Below are positions 12,737-26,800 of a stretch of DNA of 64,000 bases, piece after piece. The notes under the pieces were generated by a model that saw only the letters and a list, made by a program, of their open reading frames with translations, was not told where the DNA came from and searched no databases. Numbering within the stretch: position 1 is the first letter of the stretch; every line of letters begins with the position of its first letter. The DNA is from Lytechinus variegatus (Eukaryota; Echinodermata; Echinoidea; Temnopleuroida; Toxopneustidae): NCBI RefSeq assembly GCF_018143015.1, contig NC_054741.1, forward strand, positions 53,769,048 through 53,833,047, given 5' to 3'. A program made the translations under genes and the position numbers.

Positions 12737-14090
12737 GGGCCTGTTGCATGAAATGGTCTTTCGTAGAACCGTTCTATGTAAGAAAGAGATATCGCTCAAC
12801 TGTTTCACAAAGCCGATTTGGGCGATAAGAAGAATGGTCCTTGGAAAGACACCTCTAGACATGTCCTACGTAGGCATGATCTTCTTTGGACACCACCCAC
12901 CACTGTCGGCATTGAGAGAAAATGCGTTTACGGCAAGCGGCCACACTGGCATCCTTTAAACATTTTGGGGGGTTGCACTCTGTCTCTGATGCATTTTATC
13001 TGGGATTTTATGGGGGCTAGTTGTCATCAATTTCAGGTTGTCTTTTTGCACAGAAAGACGACCCAAAACGGACGTCATTTACTTCTCTGGGATTTTATGT
13101 CCGGGGGTAGTAATAGCCTGGAGGCGTCTGGGGAGTAAAAATCATCTACTTTACCTAGGCTTACTTAAGCCTACGTAAAGTAGATGATTTTTACTCCCAG
13201 ATGATTTTTACCCCCAGACGCCTCCAGGCTAGGTAGTACCTAATGTAGGCCCACATATTTTTTAAAAATATGTTTCCTTTTAATCTCCCTCCGTCTTATC
13301 CCCACCCCTTTTCCATTAAAAAGAATAAACTTGAAATATCGAAATGGGCGGCACTATCTCTCTGACCTCTCATGCTTTCTCATTATAAACATGAAAAAAA
13401 TTCTTTAAAAGAAATTATGTAAGGTACCTGTGTTTATAATTTTCAGCAAAAAAAACATGATACAATAAAACTAAGATGTTAAACATGCTAAATCATTTAT
13501 TTATTTTTATTTCATTTTCATTATAATCATAAAGTGAGATTAAATTTAATCAATGACATTGAGATGTGAAACAGGGAACAAAACAAAAAATCTGCAGTAA
13601 CAAAGTAGCTTATTGAATTTAAGATACAGAATATGCCTATAGCTTACGAATCCATCACAATCATTACAAATGAAGATAAGTTCATTAAAGAAAAGATTAT
13701 ATGGAAAGTCCATACGAAAATTGTTGGATATATGTCCCTGTCGGGCCCCTATGTCATGTTAAAGCAATAATGTAGTCTCTACTCCTGAACTTTGAATTGT
13801 TTAACATATTTTGTATATTCTTAAATAAACTTCGATAAACAATAAGTGATCAACTTTGAATATGACCAACGTTTATGATCGTTGTCATTCTTTGCACTAT
13901 TTCTGTAAGTACAGTGTAGTATTTTTTCTATTGTGGATTAATTGATTCACGTCTTTTTCTGTTTTAATTATCATTGCAAAGCACTACCGTACTTGACTTG
14001 TCGCCAATCGTCCTATCTTGGAAGAATGGTCCTATCCTAGGACGTTCCTACATAGGCTACGTATAGCTCATCTCGTCATGTAACAGGCCC
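12737..14090. mobile_element. Harbinger-like non-autonomous element, about 1.35 kb
   Basis: Ends are inverted: GGGCCTGTTGCATGA on the left and TCATGTAACAGGCCC on the right. Inner 'ggaagaatggtcct' and 'gaagaatggtcctt' blocks are also shared between the two halves. The GGGCC terminus resembles other elements in this window that carry 3-bp duplications (CAG or ATT). No duplication is obvious here. No transposase frame was recognised; the longest plus frames (12651-13138) are not conserved in any family I know. Confidence 0.65.
13113..13233. repeat. Near-perfect quasi-palindrome, about 120 bp
   Basis: TAGCCTGGAGGCGTCTGGGG (13113-13132) with the following AGTAAAAATCATCTACTTTAC is mirrored by GTAAAGTAGATGATTTTTAC, then CCCCAGACGCCTCCAGGCTA. 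The right arm carries an extra 15-bp repeat of AGATGATTTTTACCC. The centre is GGCTTACTTAAGCC. It lies within the larger element. Confidence 0.9.
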
Positions 14091-14845
14091 ATGGAGTCCT
14101 CAAGAGTCAAGGCTAGGCCTTAGTACATACCCCCCCCCCCCCCCCCTACTCGGCCAGCGCCGAGAACGGCCGGGCGCCTGAACGAGACTCTGCCTCTGCC
14201 TGGTCCGATCGTACCGGTCACGAACATCGGACGCATGGCATGCCATCACGCCGCGAGCGAGCCGGCCGAGGCGCGATTGCGAGTCGAGTATAAAAAAGTG
14301 AGTGAGTTAACTTGTTGTAGGCCTACGTGTTACTGTTAGGTCTATTCACTGATCAGTCTCACCATGGACCTCACAAACGTACCAGAAAGTTGTGTTCCAA
14401 TGGACTAACTACCACCGGGAATTACTCTGTTTCTGAGACTGAGTCGTTCAAAACTTGTATCTAGACAAGGCCTCAGTGGTAGGGGATTCCGTAGTTCATG
14501 GGCAAGGGGGCTGCCATGATGAAGCTCATTCATATAAGAATAAGACACTCAGTTGAATTTCATATTTTTAAGTTTAAAAATATATTTTGCCAGTTTTATC
14601 AATAAAAAATTACTGCTACTAAAATTATTATTTAAAGCTAAAAATCATTAATGCAGCTTTTAAAATTCTGTGTTAGACTTTATTTGCTTTTCCAACTCTT
14701 TAAAACATCGTAAGGTAACTCTTCTTGGTTGGCATGGTTGGCCTGCCGTTTGAATTTAATTTGGGAGAGTGAATCTTGTTTCGATCTACAATTGTTTACA
14801 AGTTTAGCACAGGAAGTGTAACGTTAGGAAGAAAAAACCGTCAGA
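14091..14845 (+). promoter_or_regulatory. CpG-rich upstream region of ANAPC7 with TATA-like and ETS-like sites
   Basis: After a C-run (about 14130-14147) comes a CpG-rich block to about 14280, then TATAAAAA at 14289-14296. CAGGAAGTG at 14809-14818, about 30 bases before the ANAPC7 start, matches the ETS/GABP core common in housekeeping promoters. Where transcription begins cannot be told: either the TATA-like box feeds a long leader, or initiation is near the ETS site. Confidence 0.45.
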
Positions 14846-17800
14846 ATGGGTGTCTGGTTGATGGATCACATTCGCCTCCTGCGAAAGGAAGGACTCTTTG
14901 GAAATTTGTCTATTTTGGTAAGGCATGATGAAGTTTCTGAAGTCCGTCTCCAGTAGGATTAGGAAGCATCCTCAGTCCCATTCATGATTTTTTGTGATGT
15001 GTCTGTATCATCATGATCATAGAGTCTGCGCACCTAACGATTTGAGTTCAGATTTATTTTAATATGAATTTCTTTTTATTTCACAAAATTTTAATTTCAG
15101 TTAATAATGTTTCTCATAGTCATGTAAGTGTACCAAATATCTTGTAAAAATTTATAAGAAATAGGCCTAAAATAGGATTTTCTTGGAAAAACTTCGGGCA
15201 GTCATTTTCTCAGATTTAAAAAAAAAAATGGTAGGTCCTATCCCATGTCCGCGCACCCATTTACTTTGCACACGATTGGGGTATTTTGATGAGAAAGGCC
15301 GCATTTTCAGGTCGTCACATGAAATGCCCAAAATTCATTATTTTTCCCACCATTTTGAGTCAGATTTTTTAATGAATATCTCTTTTTCTGTCTGGTCTAT
15401 GTGTTGCAATCATACTGTAAAGTTTGTGTTTGTTTCGTATAATAGCGCAGATACGCGTGAGTGCAGACTTGGGGGAACTTTGCTATTTATACTAATATTG
15501 AGGGCTTACCTCGTCCAATCCCAGTGATTACGTTTAGACCGGCCGCCATTACTCGATAAGTCTTTGCACTTGCAGCTTGCCGTGCGCGTACAGTATGGGG
15601 CATGATGTATACAAATGAGCACAGAAAAAGAAAAAATGATGACATATTATAAATGTGATTGGATGTCCAAACTTCACAGACCCCGATCAAAGTCCGAATC
15701 AAAGTGATCAAGCTCACATGAAAAATAGTTTTTCCAACAAAATAATCACATAATTGGCAGGGAATTTTTATACTTATAATTTATGTTATATGGATTCTCA
15801 GATTACTGATTTGGTTATGTGATCGGAGGAGCAAGTTATTGAGTTTTCATAACTAGTTTCAGGTGTCGTTTTGAGTGTTGTGATCGATGTACAGTGTGTA
15901 GTGGGAAGAAAGATGCACGCAAGTCCACGATGCTGAGATGATTCATTTGATGTTTAATTTGTTGTGATCGGTGTAGTGGGAAGAAAACTACGTGCAAGTC
16001 CATGATGCCGTGATGAATATGATTTTTAAGTTTCTCAATGTTTCTCTGTGAAATTTTATTGATTTCTAAAACTTTTATTTTTCCAAGTTCTACATGTATT
16101 TTAAAAATAAATTTTAAACAAATATCAGCAAGATTTTTTGTTAGATGATTGCATTTTTTTCTTCAAATTTGAGCTTTCTTCCTCTTTCTTTCTATTTCTT
16201 CCTTCTTTAATCCTTACTTGCTACCTTCCTTCCTTTTTTCTTTCTTTCTTTCTTTCTTTCTTTCCTTCCTTCCTTCCTTCCTTCCTTCCTTCCTTCTTCT
16301 TCTTGACTCTTGTTTAGTTATTTTCAGTGATTCCCTTTTTATTTTATTTTATGTCATGGTCATATACAAAAGGACATGAAAATATATGAGAGAGAAAACT
16401 AATGAAATGGCATATTGACACCAATTTCGATCTGTCATAGGAGGTAAAATAACTTTGAAAAAAAATATTACAAGGTACAATAGTTCACGTTCAAAAGAGA
16501 GGAAAAGGGGCAATGGTATTTAAAACCGTAGTACTTTCTTTTGAAGCGGTGAAACATTGTTTTGAAGGATTTTTTCGGGCAAGTAAAATGTATTTTCAGG
16601 CAAGTATTTTCCAACTATTTAGAAATTCACTTGCCCGACTGGGCAAGTGCTTCTAAAAAGCTAAGTAGCACCCTGCTTGAGATTACTTCATTTACCAGTA
16701 ATTAGCAATTATGTAACATCAATTGGCTATTTTTGCATGGTGGTAGACGAGGGGAGCATAAATTTTTTGAGAAACTAAATGTAACATCACAGTACCTAAA
16801 TATGTAATAGTTTTGGGGCTCACTTCAATCATAAGTGGGTCAAATGTGAACTTTTTTAATTTTAAAGGATACCTGATTAAGCTAATTAGTATAATTAATT
16901 AATGTAAATCATGAAATTAACATGATTGAAATTGTGGCTGTCTGATGTATAGAAAATGAGGAGAGATAAAATTTTATAGTTGTGGGTTACACAAGCCAGT
17001 ACACCTTTTATGCAATTTTAATTTCTGAAAACTTGTTTGTACTACTTTGTAGCAATAAAGCCCTGATGCTATTTACTTTCTTTTCTTAATGATACATCAC
17101 ACTGCATCTATGAGTCAGTAGATGACACATATTTTGCTGGCACAAAAGTGTTCAGAGAATATTTTTTTCAAAATTATAAAAAAAACTACTTGAGAACAAA
17201 ACTGGTAGTGGTACAACTACAAAGGTTGCACTAAACAGAGGCAATTGTACCCATAGAATGTGTTTTGTGCATTGACATTCAACCCAGTACCAAGAGACCA
17301 TGTCCTGCAGAATGTCGAGCAAGAGGATATATTAAAAATATATATTAAGCACTATAAAATAACATAAAGTATTTTTGCCAGGCGTATGGATTTATTTATA
17401 ACATGTTAGTTGTTTTTGTTCACACTAAGTTTAAATAAGCTAAAGCAAAATGAGAAGTTTTCATTGTGCATTCACATTTAACTATATTTATGTTAAACCT
17501 GATTCTCAGTTGTCAACCTTTGGTCCAAGTCCAACGGTCTTTGAGCCGAGAGATGAGAAATCCCACGATTTGAGTCAAATGAAATCATTTTTTTATTCAT
17601 AATAACCCTAGTAAATATACAGTGCGTCCCAGAATAAATGAAACTGAGATTTAGCGATCATTTATCAGAACTTAATCATAAATAGAATAGACAAATGACC
17701 TACCAATTTAAAGCTTAGAATCTTCTCTTTCATCTGATATTACTTAGGTTATTTCTTATTCACGCATGAGTGAGCAAAAACAATTTGAAGAAAGGATACC

Positions 17801-20800
17801 AAAAACTCAATTGGCGGGGGGTATCTGGGTTTCAAAAAGAAAATCACATTTCTGAAAAGTTCAATATCTGCTCTTTACTTTGGTACCTCAATTACAGAAA
17901 ATGGTCAAGAAATAAAAAAGTTCTGGTCATTTGAAATAAGGCTTGTATTTCCATAATTTCACAAGATAAACGTGTTTTCACCGGTTTCCCACAGTAGCTT
18001 TCGGATGTTGAACAAAAGATTTAATGCATGGCTGATCGTCAACAAAACGGAGTGTCGAGTGAGTTTGAAAGCCAGCCTGGAGAACCTCTTCATTTTATGA
18101 AATTATTGAAATTCAAGCCTTATTTCAAATGACCAGAACTTTGTTATTTCTTGACCATTTTCTGTAATTTAGGTATCAAATTAAAGAGGAGATACTGAAC
18201 TTTTCAAAAATGTGGTTTTTCTTTTTGAAACCCAGATACCCCCCACCAAATGAGTTTTTGATATCCTTTCTTCAAATTGTATTTGCTCACTCATGCATGA
18301 ATGAAAAATAATCTTAGTAATATCAGATGAAAGAGGAGATTCCAAGCTTTAAATTGGTAGGTCATTTGTCTATTTTATTTATGATTAAGTAATGATAAAT
18401 GATCGCTAAATCTCGGTTTCATTTTTTCTTGGACGCACTGTATTATGATAAACTGGTTAGTGTTTGCAAGTGTATTTATGCAACTAAAGGCAAGACTGCA
18501 TAATATATTGGGGGTAAATTAAGCATTGTAACATATTTACCCGAAAAATTGTGATATGAAATTTTGTCTTAAAAGATGATCACGCCAAGTTATTTTGGTC
18601 AGAGTTATCCCTAACAAACAAGTTATATATCATTGGAAAGGTCTCACTCTAAAGAGTTGAGATATGCATGTTATTTTCCTATAGAGTGTTAAGTTTATCT
18701 GATTCTCAGATTTATTGGGAAGTATATAATATATATTTTTCACTATTTTCCACATATTTTGACCTTTAACTTTTTATTACATTACTCCATGCCTTTTGCA
18801 TTTTTGCATTTTTGAATTCCTTTCAGAGTGTACATACTTTTATGGGTATAGGATGTCAAACATAAGAAAAATATGCAATTGTATGAAACGGTGTGATTTT
18901 GGAGGAAAATTTGAGTTGTAACGAAAATGGGCCCAACTAAAAATGCATGGCCATAATTCCTTATTCAATCTACAAGAACAGCAAAAGGCTTAAAAAGGAA
19001 AATGACTAAATTTTATGCTTTCTTCCCAATTTGTTTCATGTTTCTTTTACATTTGTTCCAGGCAAACCTAGTGAAAACTGCTAGTGAACAGAATACTGAA
19101 TTGTTGACTGCGGCAGAGAGATATCAACTATTGGTCTATTATGCAGATGCACTGTATGAAGAACAGGAGTACAAGAGGGCTGAGGTACAGTCATTTGTTC
19201 TTATCTGCAAGGGTTTTGATTTTAAAAATGTATTTTTTTAGTTGAAAAGATTGGATTTTTTTTCTTTGTTTGAAAACTTTAGATGATTTTAAAAACATGT
19301 TTTGAAACACATTTTTAAACAAAGTGTATAAATGTACCAACCCTGCTTACATGTGTATTATATCAAAGCCTAAACATTCGAGGGTTATCTTGTAATAGAT
19401 CTCATGTATTAATGTCATCGTGCTGCCATCTTATAGGCTGAAGCCTTTACCTTGCATATGTGTTGGTGATCTTTAGCTGGCTCATCCCTTACTTGGGGGG
19501 GGGTACTGTGAGAGTACAATGTCATATGCATAAAGTCTATTGAATTACAAGTCTGTATAGAGTGCAATTGATTACAATCGGGTAAGGAAAGCCAGCAACA
19601 TTATAAATGTAGGGCAATTTCATCCAAGCACATTGCTATGTCTTTGGAATATTCACTGAAAAATTCTGTATCCATTGAATTTCAATAAAAATATACAAAC
19701 TGTCATTCCATAATAAAATAGAGCAATTAACAAGGTAAGATATGAGATGAAAGTTGAAGTTTACTTATGTGTGCATCATTGATTTTATCAATCAGCTTGA
19801 TGTACATGTAGGGGGTAAGGTGTTTGCCATTTGTATATGTAGATGAGGAATTATGGTGATGTTAGCTCTCCATACTTTGAATTGATTTTTATGGATCACA
19901 TTTTTTTTCTAAAAGATGGGTCACAGTTTGCAAACTCAAAGAAAGAGCAATTTGAAAGAATCAGACTGGAACCAATAAAGAAAAATAAATCTTTGGTCTG
20001 GGATATATGTATCGGTGTGATCCAGAAATGTGTATTTTTTTGTTACTGTGATGAGTTTCATTCATTTGATTCAGGGAATGTACCGGAAAGCCTTGCAACT
20101 AAAAAAGATGATCAACAAGTCCAAGGTCAAAGGTCAAACTCAAAGCAGTCAACAATCAGATGATAACCTACCTTCAGAGCTAGATGTCAGGTTTCGTATC
20201 TACCAGTGTCACAACAGTCTTAAAAACCATCGAGAGGCCCTCGCTGTGGTGAGTCATTAAATCTTTGTATAACAGGTGCATCTAGCGAATTCTGTTATTT
20301 AGTATCGTCATTTCTTTTGAGTATTTGTATCAAGAATCCTTGCTCTTTCTCTTTGTTTATCTTAAGAACCCACATGAATTTAAAAGGGATATGAAAGAAT
20401 GTAATTGATTACATCATCTCACTATCTGAATGATATTTATTTATGTTTATCAAATTGATAGCTGATTGTTCAAGATCAAAATAATCACTCAGCCTACTAA
20501 TACCTTGATTCGGGCTGTTTGTCTTTGGTCAGTATTTTCCCTTTGTGGATGTTTGTGAGTGTCTGCATACACTGGTGCCCACATTTATCTAGCTGTGCTT
20601 CCTTTTTTTTTTAAATCAAGAATGTTACAAGTTACAAGTTCAATAGCTACAATATTCTATACATATGGTCAGCAAAACATACTCTTTGGCCACTGTTTAT
20701 AAGCTGTGAGGTGGTTTCCAACATTTGCAACTCATTTACTTCCCATAGCTTGATCTACCTCAGCCAAGTTAACTGATTTAGCTTTGGCATGTTGGTGAAC

Positions 20801-23800
20801 AGTTCTCTGTGTTTAGAAGTACATAGTTATAGAAGTACATGTAGGATTGGATTGTTCCTGAGATGTGAAGGGAGCCATAATGACAGCCTTCAGTTAAATA
20901 GCCAAGTCCTTTTACAGTTTATGATCACTTTATTTCCTGTTCATTTTACATTTTTTATGATTGCAGGGTGCTACTTAGAAGTGCTTGCCCAGTCGGGCAA
21001 GTAATTTTTTAAATAGTTGGAATATACTTGCCCAGAAATCTGTTTCACTTGCCTCAAAAAATCCTTGAAAAAAATTTTAACCCTCAAAAAAGAAAGTTTT
21101 GTGGTTTTATGGCCAATATCATATATCGACCCTAATTTTTCGTCCTACTGTGAGAATTTTGCTTTCTACTGTGTGAATTTTGCTTGCCCAATTCGGGCAA
21201 GTAGTTTTGGTCTTTGTTTCAAAAACACTTGCCCGACTCTAACTTTTACTTGCCCCGGGCAGTCGGGCAAGTGCTTATGTAGCACCCTGTGATTAGAATT
21301 TGTCTTCTCTTCCTCTTAAGCTTGAGAGTATCCCTGCTAAGATGCGAGAACCCAAAGTGAACATGGCCCTGGCTAAGCTCTATCAGAAGATTGGAATGGA
21401 GCGATCTGCTATCTATGGTTACAAAGAAGTACTGAGGTAATGACTTAGATGGTGAATGATGTAGATGCTAATGATGTAGATGGTGAATATTCATTATCAG
21501 TTTCGATGAATTGCTATTAAAAAAAATTATATTTTTGATTGAGTGATATTGTTTCAGCTGGAATTCTATGTTAGTTTTATTTTCATGACAAAATTTGCCA
21601 GCATCACAAAATTCTCATCTTCTGGACTATTTTCATTTAGAACCAAAGTTGAGGATAACAAATGTTGTATGCTGAATTTCAAAGGAAAGTTTTACATTCA
21701 TCTTTCTTTTCATTGAATTAAAAGCTCATCATGATGTACAGATATTATGAGACTGAATCTTCCATTCCTTGAGAACAATAAATGAAAAGAATGATTTGTT
21801 TTTCTTTAGAAAGCGCTTCATTCTTCTGATGAAAAAGAAAAGAGTATATGTAATTTAGTATTATTAAGGTATCCTCATCAATCATTGGCCAAGTATACAC
21901 TTATATACTTTTTTACATATATGCATATTTACTGCTACAGGCAATGTCCTCTGGCTCTACAAGCTGTTCTTGGTGTCCTGTCTCTTGGGGTCAGAGGAAC
22001 AGAGATAGCTGCCTTCACAGTCCATAGCATGCCCAGCGGTGCAAACATGGAATGGTAAGAAAGACAGTCAATAATGGGAAGTATGGGACGGTAAGATGGT
22101 CAATATCACATGGCTAGTGAGGCAATTATGAGATGGTAGAAAAACAGTAAAATATAACATGCCCAATGTAAAAAGTATGGAATGGTAGAAAAAAAGTCAA
22201 TATTACATGCCCAACATATCAAGCATGGAATGGTAATAAAGACAGTCAATATGACATGCCCAACATAGCAAAAATGGAATGGTTAGTAAGATGGTCAATA
22301 CATGTCCAGTGTAGGCAGTATGGGATGATAGAAAAACAATAAATATAACATGCATGCACAGCAAGCATGGAATGGTAAGAAAGACGGTCAATAACATGCC
22401 CAGAGTAGCAAGCATAGAAATGTAAGAATACAGCCTAACATATAAGAATTGACAGTGCTTATAATAGCTTCATGATTTGCAAGGCTCAAGGCTTCATAAG
22501 AGCTGAAGTGAAATGTATTTCAGGAAAACTTCTCAAAATCAATGTAGGGTTTTTAAATTGTCGTCAGATCAACAGATCTGGATATAGTAAGTTCTGACAT
22601 AGTAAGCCGGTGTATTTTATTTTTTCCAGGTTATCCTTTTGGTTGAAAGGCCATGCCTACAGCGCTGGTAAGGAGTACAGCAAGGCAATCAGTACATTCA
22701 AAGCTCTTGAGAGTGGGGTAAGTAGCTTTTACAGTGGTCACCTACACTGTCTGGCCCATATTCTGAAGTCAGGTTTAACTTAGGCTGGGTCTTTTTTTTT
22801 ATATTGTAGTTTCTTTAATATATTCACTCTACTATTTCATTATGCTAAAATGGTGAAGAAAACTGATTCAGGCAGTTGTGAATGGAAGATGAGCTGATGA
22901 ATCAAACCTGTACTGTTAGAGATTTGTTTCACAATTGGCTTTCCTTAATTTTGGGTTTTAACTTCAATAAGTTTTGTTCTTTCAATCTCTGATTTCATGT
23001 GTATGAGCTTTTTGAATGTCAGACTTTCAGACTTTCCAATCAAGTGAAATTCTTTAAGATTGTAGATGGCGTTTTCTCCAAACTCCTGTCAAACCTGAAC
23101 TGTTTTGATTTACCAAATAATCGGTTTCTTTCAATGGTTAGCGATAATTCCCTTTAAAAATGTGATGTTAGAAAAAAAACATACATTGAATTAGAACCAT
23201 TTTGTTCCCATTTCTAGATGGGTGTATACAGTATGTCTTTTAATGTATATTATGTTTAGCTCTCTCTACATTGATAAATAATTTTTTTTATTACCACCTT
23301 TCTTGTTTATATTATAGAGTGTGTTGAGAGAAAACACAGATGTCCTGTGTTGTTTGGCAGAGAATTATTTCATGTCAGGTGATATGGCTACAGCATCTAC
23401 CATCTACCAAAGGGTATGTACATGTATCACGTCATATCATCACATAGTGTGGTGGCTCATTTAAACAAATCAATAATTAAGGTTTATCACTGGTCATCTA
23501 CCAAGGATTAAATACATTTCACAGTCCTTGTGCCCTTCTTGTGATGTCACTCTGCACATTAATCCTGAGGGGTTGTTCTACAGCAGTTTACATAACAACC
23601 TGCATGAGGCTCCTATTCTAAGAGATTGCAGACCTCAAGATCTTTTAAACACTTTGGCCCAAATTCACAAAGGTGGTTCTGAAAACCCTTGGTTGAATCC
23701 ATGATTGATGCGGATTTCCTGTGTAAATTGCGCTTGATTTATGCGTTTCGGGCGCGTGTATGTAAATTGTCCAATGCTGATGCGCGCTTTTGTCACAGTG

Positions 23801-26800
23801 CGCCAAATTGACGCCTGTTACCATGGTTAGATATATTCATGAGTCCACTGTTTGAAGAGTAGACTCATTAATTCAAAACAGTGGACTCATGAATGAAATA
23901 GCTTGGATAACCACGGCAACAGGCGTCAATTTGGTGCACTGTGACGAAAGCGTGCATCAGCATTGAATATTTTTCAATATACGCAGTAAAATAAGCGTAA
24001 TTTAAACAGGAAATCTACATAAACCATGGACTCAACTGTGGGTTTTCAAAACCACCTTTGTGAAATCAGGCCAATGGTTTTGTTGGGATCTTATTGCTCG
24101 TTCCAATCCATATTCCCTGTGTTTTGGATCCCTCTTTCAGTTACATATTTCTTTAATGTATTCATTCTGACTTGCGGTGCATGTTATCTTACAAAATGAT
24201 GTTGACCCACACACAGAGTGTAGAGCTCTGGTGATAATGATTTATTGTTTTGATTTAAGCTTGCACAGTAAAGAAATAGCTGAGGTGTTTTTCATTGTAA
24301 TCAAAACAATCATTCTTATGCAGAGAGGCCTATTTTTATTACATTCCATACTACAACTGTAGTAACAAATAAAGTAATGTCTTGAGAGTTACCTCTGCAG
24401 TAAAAAGGTTATTCAGTAATCTCAAGGGATATTTTTGACATGAAACAAATGTAACAATGTGTTGGGGAGGTTTTCAATGAAAAATAATAATAATTGAGCA
24501 GATACAAGTATTGCCAAGCTGGAAGTAAGTTCCCATTCAAAGGAAAAGTGAATTAATTAATTCTATTATTGTCCCTGTATTGATGTGAAATTTTAGGTTC
24601 ACTCCCTGGACCCGCACCATTTGAGAGGAATGGAAATCTACTCCTACATTCTTTACAAAGAAAAGAAAGTAAAGCAACTCCAGAGGTAGGCTCATTATTA
24701 AGAAGAATAGGGTGTATGGAGAATTGGAAGTTTAGCTATAGATGATTGCAGTGATGATGATGACGGTGATCATGATGATGGTGATGGTTGTGATAGTGGT
24801 GGTGAAGGAGATGATGATGATGATGATGATGGTGATTGTGATGGTGATGATGATGACGAGGACGATGATGATGTTGGTTATGATGATGATGATGATGGAG
24901 GTGGTGGTGATAATAATGATGATGATTATATGGTCAGGAGGAGGGTAATGAATTGTGAAAATGTTGATAATGATCGCTTAATACTTTTCTTAAACTTTAG
25001 TTTATATCCAAGTGCATATTGTCAACAGTTTACCATTGGAGCTTCTGTATATTCTGTGAACTGATATTTCTAAGATTTTGGATTAGGTGAACTTAGAAAT
25101 GCTGTCACTGTTGTAATACAACCATAAGCTCTTCAAAATGTAAGTTTATTGTATTTTTGCCAAAGTTACCAATTAAACAGCATACAATCATACCAATAGG
25201 CAATGTTATTCCTTGACATTATAATTATCTGAATGCCATCCTCTGTCAATCATATGCTTATAGGTATTCTTTGTCGCCCCTTCTCTTTACAGCCTATCCT
25301 CAGAGCTTATGGAAGTCACAGATAAGAGAGGTGAACCCTGGGTTGCCATGGGTTACTACTGTCTTTACCCGACAGCAAGATATGCAAGATCTGTATACTT
25401 TGCAGAAAAGGTACAAATATCCATTGCAGACTTTTGATGCATTTGTTCTGAGCTGACGCAAAATCCAACAGTTGCTCGTTGCTTTTTTTATGTATTTTCA
25501 GTCAACATGTTCTCTTGTACAAAGGGTAACTGACTCTTCCTCAATCAGACCAATTTTGCTGCTTATCGTTTTCTTTTACATCCGTCTTTTATTATGAATT
25601 ATCAGGCACTATCAAGCCACTTGCACTTTTTGTCATGGATGCAAATAGACTCGAAACATGTTAAATGTTTCTTGTAATTATACTGTTTGTTTTACTTGTT
25701 TATTTTACTTTTTCGCATGAACAGGCAAGTTTTGATGTTGATACATAAAAAGGAAAAGATTTTGATCAATGATTCTGGAATTGCAGAACAGGGGAGCCTG
25801 TCATGACACAAATAGTGACAAATGTAATAAGCTACTGAAATCCTTGCATCTCATTGGCTCAGAGCAAATTTGTCTGAACCAATCAGAAGTAAGTATTTCA
25901 GGAGCTTATAACAAACAGTCAGTGAAAATTACAATTTATTTCATGAAAAGTTCCCCACTGATTTGATTTTTTGGAGATGGGGATTTGCATAAGACATACC
26001 ATCTTGTGTGATCAAATCTTTGATGCTAACTCATTTACTAAATAAAATTGATTAGAGTGTTCGAATGTCAGTAATCTTTCTCATGAATATTTAGTGATGA
26101 AGGTGACACCTAGCTTTCCATAGAAATGTGGACTGAAATTGCTTTTGCTTGTTAAACCTGGATGTACTGCTAGGTTCGGCTTCCTTATTCAATATTCATG
26201 TCAGGAGTAATACATTGAAATTCCATTGGTGTTCATGTTCTTTTATTCTCAATTAATTGGGAATTTGATGTTTTCAATTATTTTCCCTGCAGACTGCAAG
26301 ATAAGTTTGTACAAATTACAAAATGAATTACAACAAATTATAGTCAGTTCCAGTCATTACAAATTTTAGTTGGTAAAAAGGTAAAAAGCTTGCAATCCTT
26401 AAAAATATGGCATTAAATACGAGAACTCTAACCCTTATGTTTATCTTTAGGCCTATCCACTGAAAGGGGGCAAGGTACAAGCCCTGTTGCTCAAGGGTAA
26501 AGGCTTATTAGAGATGACCAAGGTTCCTGAAGCTACTCTTCACTTCAGAGAGGCTGTCAGGTGTGCTCCTAGTAGATTTGAGGCTCATGAAGGTAAGGTT
26601 TCCAGTTTATATTCTTATTTGGTGAAACAGAGATTAAAGTGATGAGGAGTCTGTTGGCAGTGCTGTCAAAGACAAACCTTGAACGGAACTCCAGTGATTG
26701 TGTGCAAAATTGTTAGGCTAGATGATAAAAAGTTTGAAGTATTGATTAGTCAGAAAAAAATCATGTGAGATACAACTTATAGGAGCTCCCTTTCTGCATG

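Noticed and set aside
22203-22415. 70-codon hydrophobic minus frame with internal repeats
   Set aside because: Shadow of the ANAPC7 intron 5 tandem array.
22028-22435. CRISPR-like array
   Set aside because: Units are contiguous without unique spacers, and the organism is eukaryotic.
24742-24948. Methionine-rich open frame
   Set aside because: Pure product of the GAT microsatellite.
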